This document shows positions 42,532 to 50,544 of a DNA stretch of 64,000 bases, in pieces. The stretch spans positions 579,758-643,757 of the forward strand of contig JAUICP010000003.1 of assembly GCA_030427805.1 (NCBI GenBank), in the 5' to 3' direction. The stretch comes from Bdellovibrionia bacterium (GTDB lineage: Bacteria > Bdellovibrionota > Bdellovibrionia > Bdellovibrionales > JAGQZY01). Within the stretch, counting starts at the first letter, position 1, and each line of letters opens with the position of its first letter. The position numbers and the translations under genes were made by a program. The notes beneath the pieces are model-generated. The model was given only the letters and a program-made list of their open reading frames with translations. It made no database searches and was not told the DNA's origin.

Positions 42532-43713
42532 ATCGAAATTTCAGAGAAAAATTCGATCCAGATTGCGATAGTTGGTGGAGGCCTGGCCGGTGGTCTAGCT
42601 CTACATTGCATTCGCAAGAACTACCCCAAGATCAAAGTTCATTTGTATGAGGCGAATGAAAAATTGGCGGGGAACCACACTTGGTGTTTTCACCGCTCTG
42701 ATTTATCGACCGAAGAAATGTCGCTTCTACAAGACCTTGTTAGTCACTGCTGGAATTCTTATCACGTCGCCTTTCCCCAGCATCTACGCCATTTCACTTC
42801 GGACTACATGGCCATAGAGAGCCAAGACTTCGCAAAAAAACTCATGGCGATGTATCTCGATTCAATTTCACTCAACCAAACCATCGAAGTGAACAAAAAA
42901 ACTGGGGATCTCACTCTCAATGGAAATTTGATCGAGACCGATTTAACAATTGATGCCCGGGGCTGGTGCGATGAAAAGATCTCCGCTCATCGAGCTTATC
43001 AGAAGTTTGTTGGCTGGGAGGTAGAATTCTCTCGAGACATTGATAGTAGTTCGGTGTTTTTGATGGATGCAAAGGTGGAGCAAATCGATGGGTATCGATT
43101 CATGTACACACTCCCCTATTCTCCGAAGCGCTTTTTAGTGGAAGACACCTACTACAGCAACGATGGCGAAATAAACTTTTCAGCAATCGAAGAACGCTTG
43201 AAAAAATATATAGGTACCAACTACGATGAAGACTTTAAAATTCTAAGAAAAGAATACGGAAGTCTTCCGCTAGAATTGGGTGAACCCATACCCCCACTTG
43301 CAAACTACAATTCTCGGTACATTGCGATTGGGACCCAGGCCGGCATAGCCCACCCGACAACGGGCTACAGCCTTCCGTCTTTGTTACAACAACTCACCGC
43401 TCTTGGGCTCACAGAAAAAGGCTTCAAGATCGATGAAGCTGCCCATAGGAATTTCAATCACCTTGTGGTTAGTAAAAATCAACAATCTTTCTTTCGCTTA
43501 CTCAACCGTATGTTGTTTCTCGCTTCTGAACCCGAGCAGAGAGTTCAGATCATGGATCGATTCTACACCCTACCGGAGTCTCTCATTCAGAATTTTTATC
43601 GCGGAAAACTCTCGGGTTTAGAAAAATTTAAAATACTCGCATTAAAACCACCCGTCCCCTTGCTTAAAGCGATGAGGTGTCTTTCAGAAAGGACTCAGCT
43701 ACATTATGGATAA
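42532..43713 (+). CDS. crtY: Lycopene beta-cyclase (CrtY type), non-canonical ATC start
   Basis: Makes beta-carotene from lycopene. FAD motif IAIVGGGLAGGLALH at the N-terminus, AGNHTWCFH, FLMDAKVEQIDGYRFMYTLP and GYSLPSLLQQL are CrtY signatures. These first 37 residues lie upstream of the first canonical start codon (TTG 42643), and a TAA at 42484-42495 region closes the frame above. The best start is ATC 42532, five nt after GGAGG, a layout matching the TonB receptor gene (GGAGGACAAC-ATG). ATT 42538 is second choice. The 393-residue length is normal. First gene of the carotenoid operon. Confidence 0.87.
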   Translation: MEISEKNSIQIAIVGGGLAGGLALHCIRKNYPKIKVHLYEANEKLAGNHTWCFHRSDLSTEEMSLLQDLVSHCWNSYHVAFPQHLRHFTSDYMAIESQDFAKKLMAMYLDSISLNQTIEVNKKTGDLTLNGNLIETDLTIDARGWCDEKISAHRAYQKFVGWEVEFSRDIDSSSVFLMDAKVEQIDGYRFMYTLPYSPKRFLVEDTYYSNDGEINFSAIEERLKKYIGTNYDEDFKILRKEYGSLPLELGEPIPPLANYNSRYIAIGTQAGIAHPTTGYSLPSLLQQLTALGLTEKGFKIDEAAHRNFNHLVVSKNQQSFFRLLNRMLFLASEPEQRVQIMDRFYTLPESLIQNFYRGKLSGLEKFKILALKPPVPLLKAMRCLSERTQLHYG

Positions 43714-44719
43714 TGTGCAAACTGACTTTCATACCGATTTAAACATCAACAAGGTCAATCGCGTCGTCGATAGAAACCTTTTGTCGCCAGTTAATGAGCT
43801 ACTTAAAAAACCCGGAAAGAGAATTCGCGAACAAGTTGTCAGACTCGGATTTTTATTGGCGCGCGAAGATCGCGAAATTGAGCCAAATGAAAATCAAGAA
43901 AAACTGATACAAGCCTTATCAGAGGTCGTAGAATCCATTCACCTCGGATCTCTCGTCGTCGATGATATTCAGGATCAAAGCCTGTCGCGAAGGGGCGAAC
44001 CTTCGCTGCATAGAAAGATAGGAGAACCCCTAGCAATTAATAGTGGTAACTTTCTTTATTTTTGGCCCATGAAATGGATCGAAGGCTTAAAACTTTCCGA
44101 AAAGCAACACCTCGAAATTTACCGAAGTTACTTTAATATGATGACCCACTCACACATGGGTCAGGCAATCGATTTAGGTACGCGAATCGACCAAGTTGAA
44201 TCCTTTGATGTTCCATCTTTGTGCCTAAAAAGCCTTGAATTGAAAACTGGAGAACTCATGGCTATGGCTATTGAGTTTGGAGCGATCGTCGCTGAGGCTT
44301 CTAAGGAGCGAAAGAGCTTTCTAAGGGAATTTGGCAAAAAATTTGGAGTCGCCCTCCAATGTTACGACGACATCGGCAATCTTCTGAAAAAGGGTGAAGA
44401 AAAGTATCTAGAGGATCTTGCATTAAGTCGACCCAGTTTTGTTTGGATCGCTGCCTCCAACCTTTGTTCAGCCTCACAATATGCCAAACTAAGAAGCCTC
44501 ACTTCGGAACTTGGCGTCGATAAAAATTCGACTACGATTCAAGAGATTGAAAACTGGTTAGAACGAAATAACTTTGTATCTTCTGCCACAAAAGAAGCAG
44601 ACGAAATATGCGCGGATGCCTTTCGAATACTCGAAAAAAAGGCGCGAGCCTCAACATTTACTAAATCACATTCTACAGCTCAATCCCTATGTGAAAGGAT
44701 CAAAAATGCTTACAGATAA
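43706..44719 (+). CDS. crtE: Geranylgeranyl diphosphate synthase (CrtE)
   Basis: Trans-isoprenyl diphosphate synthase. First Asp-rich motif DDIQD (residues 86-90), with RRGEPSLHRKIG after it; the second motif reads DDIGN and so has Asn in place of the last Asp. KPGKRIREQVVRLG binds the diphosphate. GGPP is the likely product, given the operon. ATG 43706 overlaps the crtY stop by 8 nt. Confidence 0.9.
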   Translation: MDNVQTDFHTDLNINKVNRVVDRNLLSPVNELLKKPGKRIREQVVRLGFLLAREDREIEPNENQEKLIQALSEVVESIHLGSLVVDDIQDQSLSRRGEPSLHRKIGEPLAINSGNFLYFWPMKWIEGLKLSEKQHLEIYRSYFNMMTHSHMGQAIDLGTRIDQVESFDVPSLCLKSLELKTGELMAMAIEFGAIVAEASKERKSFLREFGKKFGVALQCYDDIGNLLKKGEEKYLEDLALSRPSFVWIAASNLCSASQYAKLRSLTSELGVDKNSTTIQEIENWLERNNFVSSATKEADEICADAFRILEKKARASTFTKSHSTAQSLCERIKNAYR

Positions 44720-46271
44720 AAAACGTGTTGCTGTCATTGGTTCTGGATTCGGAGGCCTCTCAACGGCGATCCGTCTTCAATCGGCTGGCTATCAAGTTCA
44801 TATTTTCGAAAAGCGTGATCTTCCTGGTGGGCGAGCTTACGTCTATAAAGACAAAGGCTTTACCTTTGATGCCGGCCCCACAGTGATCACTGCTCCCCAC
44901 TGCCTTGAAGAGCTATTTGAAGTCAGCGGAACTCGCATGGATAAGTACGTTGAACTTCTTCCCGTCTTTCCGTTTTACAAACTACTTTGGGATGACGGGT
45001 ATTCGTTCGACTACTCCAACAACTTGGATGAATTGACTTCACAGATTAAAGAGAAATCACCGCAAGATCTCAAGGGCTACTTTGAATTCGTCGAATATTC
45101 AAAAAAGGTTTTCGATGAGGGCTACACTAAACTTGCCGACAAACCCTTTTTAAAGTTTTGGGATATGGTTAAGGTGGCACCGCAACTGGCGAGCCTTCGC
45201 GCTGACAGGAGTGTTTACAAAACAGTCGGTCGATTTATGAAGGATGAACACTTGCGCGAAGCCTTTAGTTTCCACTCACTTCTTGTTGGAGGGAATCCCT
45301 TTGCGACTTCTTCCATTTACACCTTGATCCACTACTTAGAGAGAAACTGGGGCGTGACCTTTCCAAAAGGAGGGACCGGCGCCCTCGTTCAGGGCCTCGT
45401 TAGACTTTTCAAGGACCTTGGAGGTTCAATTTCTCTCAACGAAGGTGTAGAGCAAATAGTTTGTGATAATGGAGTGGTCACCGCGATTCGCAGTGAGAGC
45501 GGACAAATTTATAATTGTGATGCCGTTGTATCCAATGCAGATGTGTACCATACCTACAAAAACCTTCTCAAAAGTGAAAAAAGGGTCGAGAAAACACGAA
45601 AGAAACTGGAGAAATCAAAGTACAGCATGAGCCTGTTTCTTATTTACTTTGGAACCAATAAAAAATTCGACAATCTCGCTCATCACAATGTTTTGTTTGG
45701 CCCGCGCTACAAGGGCCTCCTTGACGATATTTTTTACAAAGGCAAACTTCCAGAGGATTTCTCACTCTACCTCCACCGCCCTTCTCTGACGGACCCACAA
45801 ATGGCTCCGGAAGGTTGCGATGCCTGGTACGTACTTTCTCCTGTTGCACATAAGGGTCTTCTCGATGTGGATTGGAAAACTGAAGGCCCCAAGTATGCGC
45901 AAAAAATTATGCAGTACATGGAAGACAAGTACATGCCGGGACTTCAAGAAAGTGTCGTAACACAAAGAATTTTTACCCCCGATGACTTCGAAACCGAACT
46001 CAACAGTCACCTTGGAGCTGCCTTCTCCTTAGAGCCACGCCTCACGCAAAGTGCCTACTTTAGAACCCACAATAGAGATGACAACATTCCGAACCTCTAT
46101 TTTTCGGGAGCAGGCACCCACCCGGGAGCAGGTGTTCCGGGCGTCGTGAATTCAGGCAAGGCAACAGCCGATCTTTTGATCAGTGATCTCGGCGGAAACT
46201 ATGGCATCAACCAAGTTAATGAAACCGAGAAAATCGTTATTAACCGACAAAACCCAGAAGCTCAGCTTTAG
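44706..46271 (+). CDS. crtI: Phytoene desaturase (CrtI)
   Basis: FAD-dependent desaturase taking phytoene to lycopene. VAVIGSGFGGLSTAIRLQSAG, DLPGGRAYVYKDKGFTFDAGPTVI at the N-terminus and SGAGTHPGAGVPGVVNSGKA at the C-terminus are diagnostic. ATG 44706 (AAGGA 7 nt upstream) trims a spurious extension and gives 521 residues, the usual length. It overlaps the crtE end by 14 nt. Confidence 0.95.
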   Translation: MLTDKKRVAVIGSGFGGLSTAIRLQSAGYQVHIFEKRDLPGGRAYVYKDKGFTFDAGPTVITAPHCLEELFEVSGTRMDKYVELLPVFPFYKLLWDDGYSFDYSNNLDELTSQIKEKSPQDLKGYFEFVEYSKKVFDEGYTKLADKPFLKFWDMVKVAPQLASLRADRSVYKTVGRFMKDEHLREAFSFHSLLVGGNPFATSSIYTLIHYLERNWGVTFPKGGTGALVQGLVRLFKDLGGSISLNEGVEQIVCDNGVVTAIRSESGQIYNCDAVVSNADVYHTYKNLLKSEKRVEKTRKKLEKSKYSMSLFLIYFGTNKKFDNLAHHNVLFGPRYKGLLDDIFYKGKLPEDFSLYLHRPSLTDPQMAPEGCDAWYVLSPVAHKGLLDVDWKTEGPKYAQKIMQYMEDKYMPGLQESVVTQRIFTPDDFETELNSHLGAAFSLEPRLTQSAYFRTHNRDDNIPNLYFSGAGTHPGAGVPGVVNSGKATADLLISDLGGNYGINQVNETEKIVINRQNPEAQL

Positions 46272-46288
46272 TAGAAAGTGATCAATCC

Positions 46289-47224
46289 TTGGAAATAAGC
46301 CGATCTGATTATGAAAATTCTCTCGCTCATTGTGAGCAGACTATGAACAAAGCAGCAAAAAGTTTTTCTTTTGCTGCTGTTCTGTTTGGAAAAGAGCAAC
46401 TCGAGGGTTCGCAACTTCTCTACGGCTGGTGTCGACACTGTGATGATGCCGTCGACGAAGCCCCCAACCAAGAGTTGGCCAGCAATGAACTCGATCGTCT
46501 GAAAGAAATGACTGAGCTATCAATTAACACGAAAGAAAAATTGCATGAAAACTCTTTTATAGCGCTCAGACACTTGGCCACTAAATACCATATTCCATCC
46601 CAGTACCCCAAAGACTTAATCGCTGGCATGGAGATGGATGTAAAGGGTTTTAATTACATTGACCAAAATGACTTAGAACTCTATTGCTATCGCGTAGCAG
46701 GGGTCGTCGGCTTGATGATGTCCCATATTACCGGCCTTAAGAGAGAAAACGCTCTCAATCAAGCGGTGGCAGCGGGTATGGCCATGCAGATGACAAATAT
46801 TTCAAGAGACATTGTCGAAGACTACGAACGTGGACGAATCTACCTTCCGCAATCCTGGTTTGAGCAAGCAAATTTAAATTATCCACCACGTGACGCCGAA
46901 GAACTAAAGCAAAGTGCTGCTCACTTAATGCCTCGACTCCTCGATCGCGCCGATGAACTCTATAGTCTTGGAAGACAAGGACTCATATACCTTCCTATTC
47001 GCGCCGCACTTGCGGTCTCTGTAGCGATTGAGATTTACTCGGAAATCGGTAACGAAGTCCTCAAGAAAAAAGAACAGGCCTGGGAGGAACGTTGCTACGT
47101 TCCCAAGTGGAAAAAATATCTTTTGGCCGGCATTGGCGTGACTCGAGTACTTTCTACAATTCCTAAACGACTTATCCAAAAAAGAAAGCCCCAGGCCATT
47201 AAGACAGTTTGGAGGTTCCAATGA
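46289..47224 (+). CDS. crtB: Phytoene synthase (CrtB)
   Basis: Condenses two GGPP to phytoene. First Asp-rich motif DDAVDE (residues 52-57) and second QMTNISRDIVEDYERGRIYLP are conserved. TTG 46289 is the start in frame, 17 nt after crtI; no strong ribosome-binding site is seen. The stop overlaps the next gene as ATGA. Confidence 0.94.
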   Translation: MEISRSDYENSLAHCEQTMNKAAKSFSFAAVLFGKEQLEGSQLLYGWCRHCDDAVDEAPNQELASNELDRLKEMTELSINTKEKLHENSFIALRHLATKYHIPSQYPKDLIAGMEMDVKGFNYIDQNDLELYCYRVAGVVGLMMSHITGLKRENALNQAVAAGMAMQMTNISRDIVEDYERGRIYLPQSWFEQANLNYPPRDAEELKQSAAHLMPRLLDRADELYSLGRQGLIYLPIRAALAVSVAIEIYSEIGNEVLKKKEQAWEERCYVPKWKKYLLAGIGVTRVLSTIPKRLIQKRKPQAIKTVWRFQ

Positions 47225-47943
47225 CTGAATTTGAAAAGCAACTTCACAGCAAATCAACTTTTAAAAAAGAGAAGAAACTCCCCTCTACCAATGAAGTTCC
47301 TCTGCAAAATACGCGCGCCCCTCAAAAAAGCATCTTTGATGACCTTACAAATACCTCTTTAGACGGCAATACATACTGGCAAGATTTTAAAATCTATGTG
47401 GGTCGAATTCGCCAATTCACGAAGCATGACTGGATTATTTATAGCCTCTGGGTCGGCATGATGCTCGGACTCTTCTTTAGTCTTGCGACCTTTGTAAGTG
47501 TGGGAAGGTTTAATGACTCGGGCCTTCCATTTTTTACATGGAATATACCCATTGGCGCACTTATTTTCACAACTGCCATCGCCATCGATACCATCGGCCA
47601 TCGCACAATCTATCGCGAAGAACTGCGAAAGGGAGAATCTCTCGTCCACGGTGTTACGATTTTTTGTGGTGTAACAAGTATTATGTTTCTTTGTTTCGCA
47701 AAGGACTACCCCGAGACCTTTCGCTACCCAGCCTTGTCTCTACTTATTCTCAGCTTTTTTTACAGTGCTATTGATGAAGCCCTCCATTGGGTGAGATACT
47801 TTAAACACAAATCGGATCGAATTGAAATGTGGAGCCATTTTGGTATTTTTCTGGGCCACTCAATCATGAGCCTGAGTTGGTGGTTTTGGTTTGACCAAGG
47901 TTACCTGGGCGTAGAAGAAACATTCGATCTGCTTAAAATGTAG
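47221..47943 (+). CDS. Unassigned polytopic membrane protein of the carotenoid operon
   Basis: A 240-residue protein starting at ATG 47221 with GGAGG five nt upstream and an ATGA overlap with crtB, so it is a true operon member. A hydrophilic N-terminus (about 70 residues) is followed by 4-6 TM helices. Polar residues typical of metal sites lie in or near the membrane: His127 with Tyr131, Glu133, Glu134 (DTIGHRTIYREE), His143, Glu186-x-x-His189 (DEALHW), His206 and His213. There is no match to CrtZ or CrtW histidine boxes that I can see. It may be a carotenoid hydroxylase or ketolase acting before the glycosyltransferase, but this is inference. Confidence 0.75.
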   Translation: MTEFEKQLHSKSTFKKEKKLPSTNEVPLQNTRAPQKSIFDDLTNTSLDGNTYWQDFKIYVGRIRQFTKHDWIIYSLWVGMMLGLFFSLATFVSVGRFNDSGLPFFTWNIPIGALIFTTAIAIDTIGHRTIYREELRKGESLVHGVTIFCGVTSIMFLCFAKDYPETFRYPALSLLILSFFYSAIDEALHWVRYFKHKSDRIEMWSHFGIFLGHSIMSLSWWFWFDQGYLGVEETFDLLKM

Positions 47944-47955
47944 ATTTGGATTAAA

Positions 47956-49104
47956 GTGTTAGCGAACATCAGTTACATCTTAATGGCACTCGGGACGTGT
48001 ATTTTTATAATACGACTGTCCCCTCAACTCTTGGATTTTATTCCTGGATTCGGCGTACCTAGCGATCCTGGTGCAGGCGTTCAACCGTTTAAAAAACTTC
48101 CCAGTGTTTCTATTATAATTCCCGTACGCAACGAAGAGAAGAACATTCTCGGTATTCTGAGTTCTATGACTCAGTTAACTTACAAAGATTACGAGGTCAT
48201 CGTCGTCGACGATAATTCAACCGATAATACGGTCGAAATTATCAGAACAATTCCCATGGATAAAATTCGTTTAGTGGAGGCAGGAGAGAAGCCTTCTAGC
48301 TGGATTGGAAAAAGTTGGGCGTGCCATGTTGGAGCCGGAGAAGCTCAGGGGGAGTATCTCCTTTTTACAGATGCCGATACAGTCCATTACAAAAAATCCC
48401 TGGATCGTGCCATTTCTTTTATGACAAAAAGAAACTTGGACATGATTTCGGCTCTTCCCTATCACATCACTGAAGAGAGCTGGGAAGAACTGATGGGCCC
48501 CTTTCATATGCTCGTATTGGCGGTCACCTCTCCTTTCACAATTCCAACCCCACAAAGACTCTTTGCCATTGGACAGTATCTCCTCTTGAGAAGAGAAGCC
48601 TATGACAAAATTGGAGGCCACGCAGAGGTAAAAGCTGAATTGGCCGAAGATATTGCACTCGCTAGAAATATCCTAAAAGCAGATTTGAGTTACTTGGTCT
48701 ACCCAGAGGCCAAACTTTATCAAGTTCGAATGTTTGATAGCATTTTTAATTTTTTCAAGGGATGGAGAAGGTTGAATGCCATTGGCTTTGGCTACTCCGA
48801 TTGGAAAACCGGCATAGAAAGCTTCCTTATGGTTGCTGCCTTTATTAATTCTTTTTTTATGTTTGAGTCTTGGGTCAACGTAGTCACACTTCTTGTGCTC
48901 GCGACATTTGTGAGTCTCAACCAAAGAAAATATGGTAATTTCTTAGTTTTCGGATCAACACTATTCTTGCCATTCTCGATACTCATGTTTGTAGCAACTG
49001 CCATCGGTGGAATGGTAGATCGCTTTATCACCAAAAAAGTAGAGTGGCGGGGTCGTAAATACGAATTCGATGATGAAAAAACCACCGCTGCTCGTCTCGA
49101 GTAG
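47956..49104 (+). CDS. Membrane glycosyltransferase family 2, probably carotenoid-specific
   Basis: GT-A domain SIIIPVRNEEKNI, VVDDNSTDNT, LLFTDADT with an N-terminal TM helix and two C-terminal TM helices (about 290-350), and a FFKGWRRLN processive-type block. This layout matches CrtQ/CruC-like carotenoid glycosyltransferases. Last gene of the crt operon, 12 nt after the membrane protein, GTG start. Glycosylation requires a hydroxyl, which the preceding gene would have to install. Confidence 0.82.
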   Translation: MLANISYILMALGTCIFIIRLSPQLLDFIPGFGVPSDPGAGVQPFKKLPSVSIIIPVRNEEKNILGILSSMTQLTYKDYEVIVVDDNSTDNTVEIIRTIPMDKIRLVEAGEKPSSWIGKSWACHVGAGEAQGEYLLFTDADTVHYKKSLDRAISFMTKRNLDMISALPYHITEESWEELMGPFHMLVLAVTSPFTIPTPQRLFAIGQYLLLRREAYDKIGGHAEVKAELAEDIALARNILKADLSYLVYPEAKLYQVRMFDSIFNFFKGWRRLNAIGFGYSDWKTGIESFLMVAAFINSFFMFESWVNVVTLLVLATFVSLNQRKYGNFLVFGSTLFLPFSILMFVATAIGGMVDRFITKKVEWRGRKYEFDDEKTTAARLE

Positions 49105-49106
49105 CC

Positions 49107-50480
49107 TTATTCCTCTTTCTTGACCGTTATCACGCGAGTTTGAGTAAACTGTCGATGGCCTTGAGCACTGTGGTGAAAACCAAAACCGCTTTGCTTGGCT
49201 CCTACCCAAGGAGTGTCTTTCACTCCACTGACACCTCGATTAATTCCAACCATTCCCGTTTCTAATTTTCGGGCGATTTCCATGGATTCGTTTTCTTCGC
49301 CAAAAATAGCGGCTCCGAGCCCATACTTAGACTGATTAATCGAAGTGACCACTTCTTCAACTTCCTTGAATTTATCGATATAGACCACCGGACCAAAGGT
49401 CTCACCATCTCTGATTTCCATGTGCTCATCCACTTTTAATAAGGCAATCGGACGAACATAGTTAGCATCGTCATCAAGGCTTCCAAAATAGATCTCCGCC
49501 CCTTTGGCCACGGCATCCTTAACTTGGTCTAAAACCTTTTCTTTTTGTTTTTTATGAATCATTGGCCCTAGATTTACATCTTTATCTAGGCCATTTCCGA
49601 TCTTTAGTTTCTCAGACCGTTCTTTAAAGGTTGCTAAAAATTCATCAAAGACTTTTTCGTGAACCAAAATCCTTTCGGTACTCACACAAACCTGACCACA
49701 ATTTCTAAATGAGTTTTGAACGGCAAAGCTCACAGCAGCTTCTAGATCCGCCGAAGGCAGCACGACAAGGGGGTCCTTACCACCAAGCTCTAGGATGACT
49801 CTTTTCAACTGAGCACTCGATTGCTCCATAATCTTAGATCCCACATCACGACTTCCCGTAAAAACAGTGAGCTGAATGTTTTGATCGATGAGCTCTTGGC
49901 CCTGACGACCATCCCCAACTACGTACTGAAGAACGTCCTCAGGCAAAAGTGATTGGATTAACTTTAAGTATTCAATTGCCGTGAGTGTGGTTTCCTCAGA
50001 AGGTTTAATAACGACAGCATTTCCCGCCAACATAGCTGGAATAATATGCCAATGGGGCATCAATATAGGAAAATTCCACGGAGTAATTGAAACAACAACA
50101 CCGAGAGGATCATAAACAATTTTGGAGTGATCACTTCCGTTGACCTTCTCCTCCACTTGCAAAGCCTTTTCGATCGACTCAAACTCACCTTTTAAACTAT
50201 TGGCGCAAGCTTTGACCTCTCCAATCGACATAAAAAGAGGTTTGCCCTGCTCTTTGGTCATTAGTTCACTCAGGCGCTCGCAGTTTTCCATGAGCAAATC
50301 TTCTAGGGGTTCTAAATGCTTAATTCTTTCTTTAATACTGAGCCTGGCCCAAGACTTCTGCGCCTTGTGAGCTCGCTCTACTTTTTCAATAATCTGCTCA
50401 GTAGAGTCAACTTCAATTCGCCCAAGCTCTTCCTCTGTCGCCGGGTTCAATGATACGAGTGTCTCTTTATCAAATGGCAT
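49107..50480 (-). CDS. NAD(P)-dependent aldehyde dehydrogenase, succinate-semialdehyde type
   Basis: ALDH superfamily. Glu in ILELGGKDPLVVL, Cys in FRNCGQVCVSTER, and TPWNFP near residue 130 are the catalytic and binding blocks. At 457 residues, slightly shorter than usual, it resembles succinate-semialdehyde dehydrogenase (GabD) or a related enzyme. AAGGA before ATG 50480. Convergent with the carotenoid operon, only two bases apart at the stops. Confidence 0.87.
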   Translation of the reverse strand: MPFDKETLVSLNPATEEELGRIEVDSTEQIIEKVERAHKAQKSWARLSIKERIKHLEPLEDLLMENCERLSELMTKEQGKPLFMSIGEVKACANSLKGEFESIEKALQVEEKVNGSDHSKIVYDPLGVVVSITPWNFPILMPHWHIIPAMLAGNAVVIKPSEETTLTAIEYLKLIQSLLPEDVLQYVVGDGRQGQELIDQNIQLTVFTGSRDVGSKIMEQSSAQLKRVILELGGKDPLVVLPSADLEAAVSFAVQNSFRNCGQVCVSTERILVHEKVFDEFLATFKERSEKLKIGNGLDKDVNLGPMIHKKQKEKVLDQVKDAVAKGAEIYFGSLDDDANYVRPIALLKVDEHMEIRDGETFGPVVYIDKFKEVEEVVTSINQSKYGLGAAIFGEENESMEIARKLETGMVGINRGVSGVKDTPWVGAKQSGFGFHHSAQGHRQFTQTRVITVKKEE

Positions 50481-50544
50481 TGGTTATCCTTTTTTAAGCA
50501 CACCTCTATAGTGATATTCTCTCGATAAATTGCAAGGCCTAAAC

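Noticed and set aside
42532-42643. Frameshift as the cause of the missing crtY start
   Set aside because: The conserved N-terminus and the rest of CrtY are in one uninterrupted frame; only a canonical start codon is missing.
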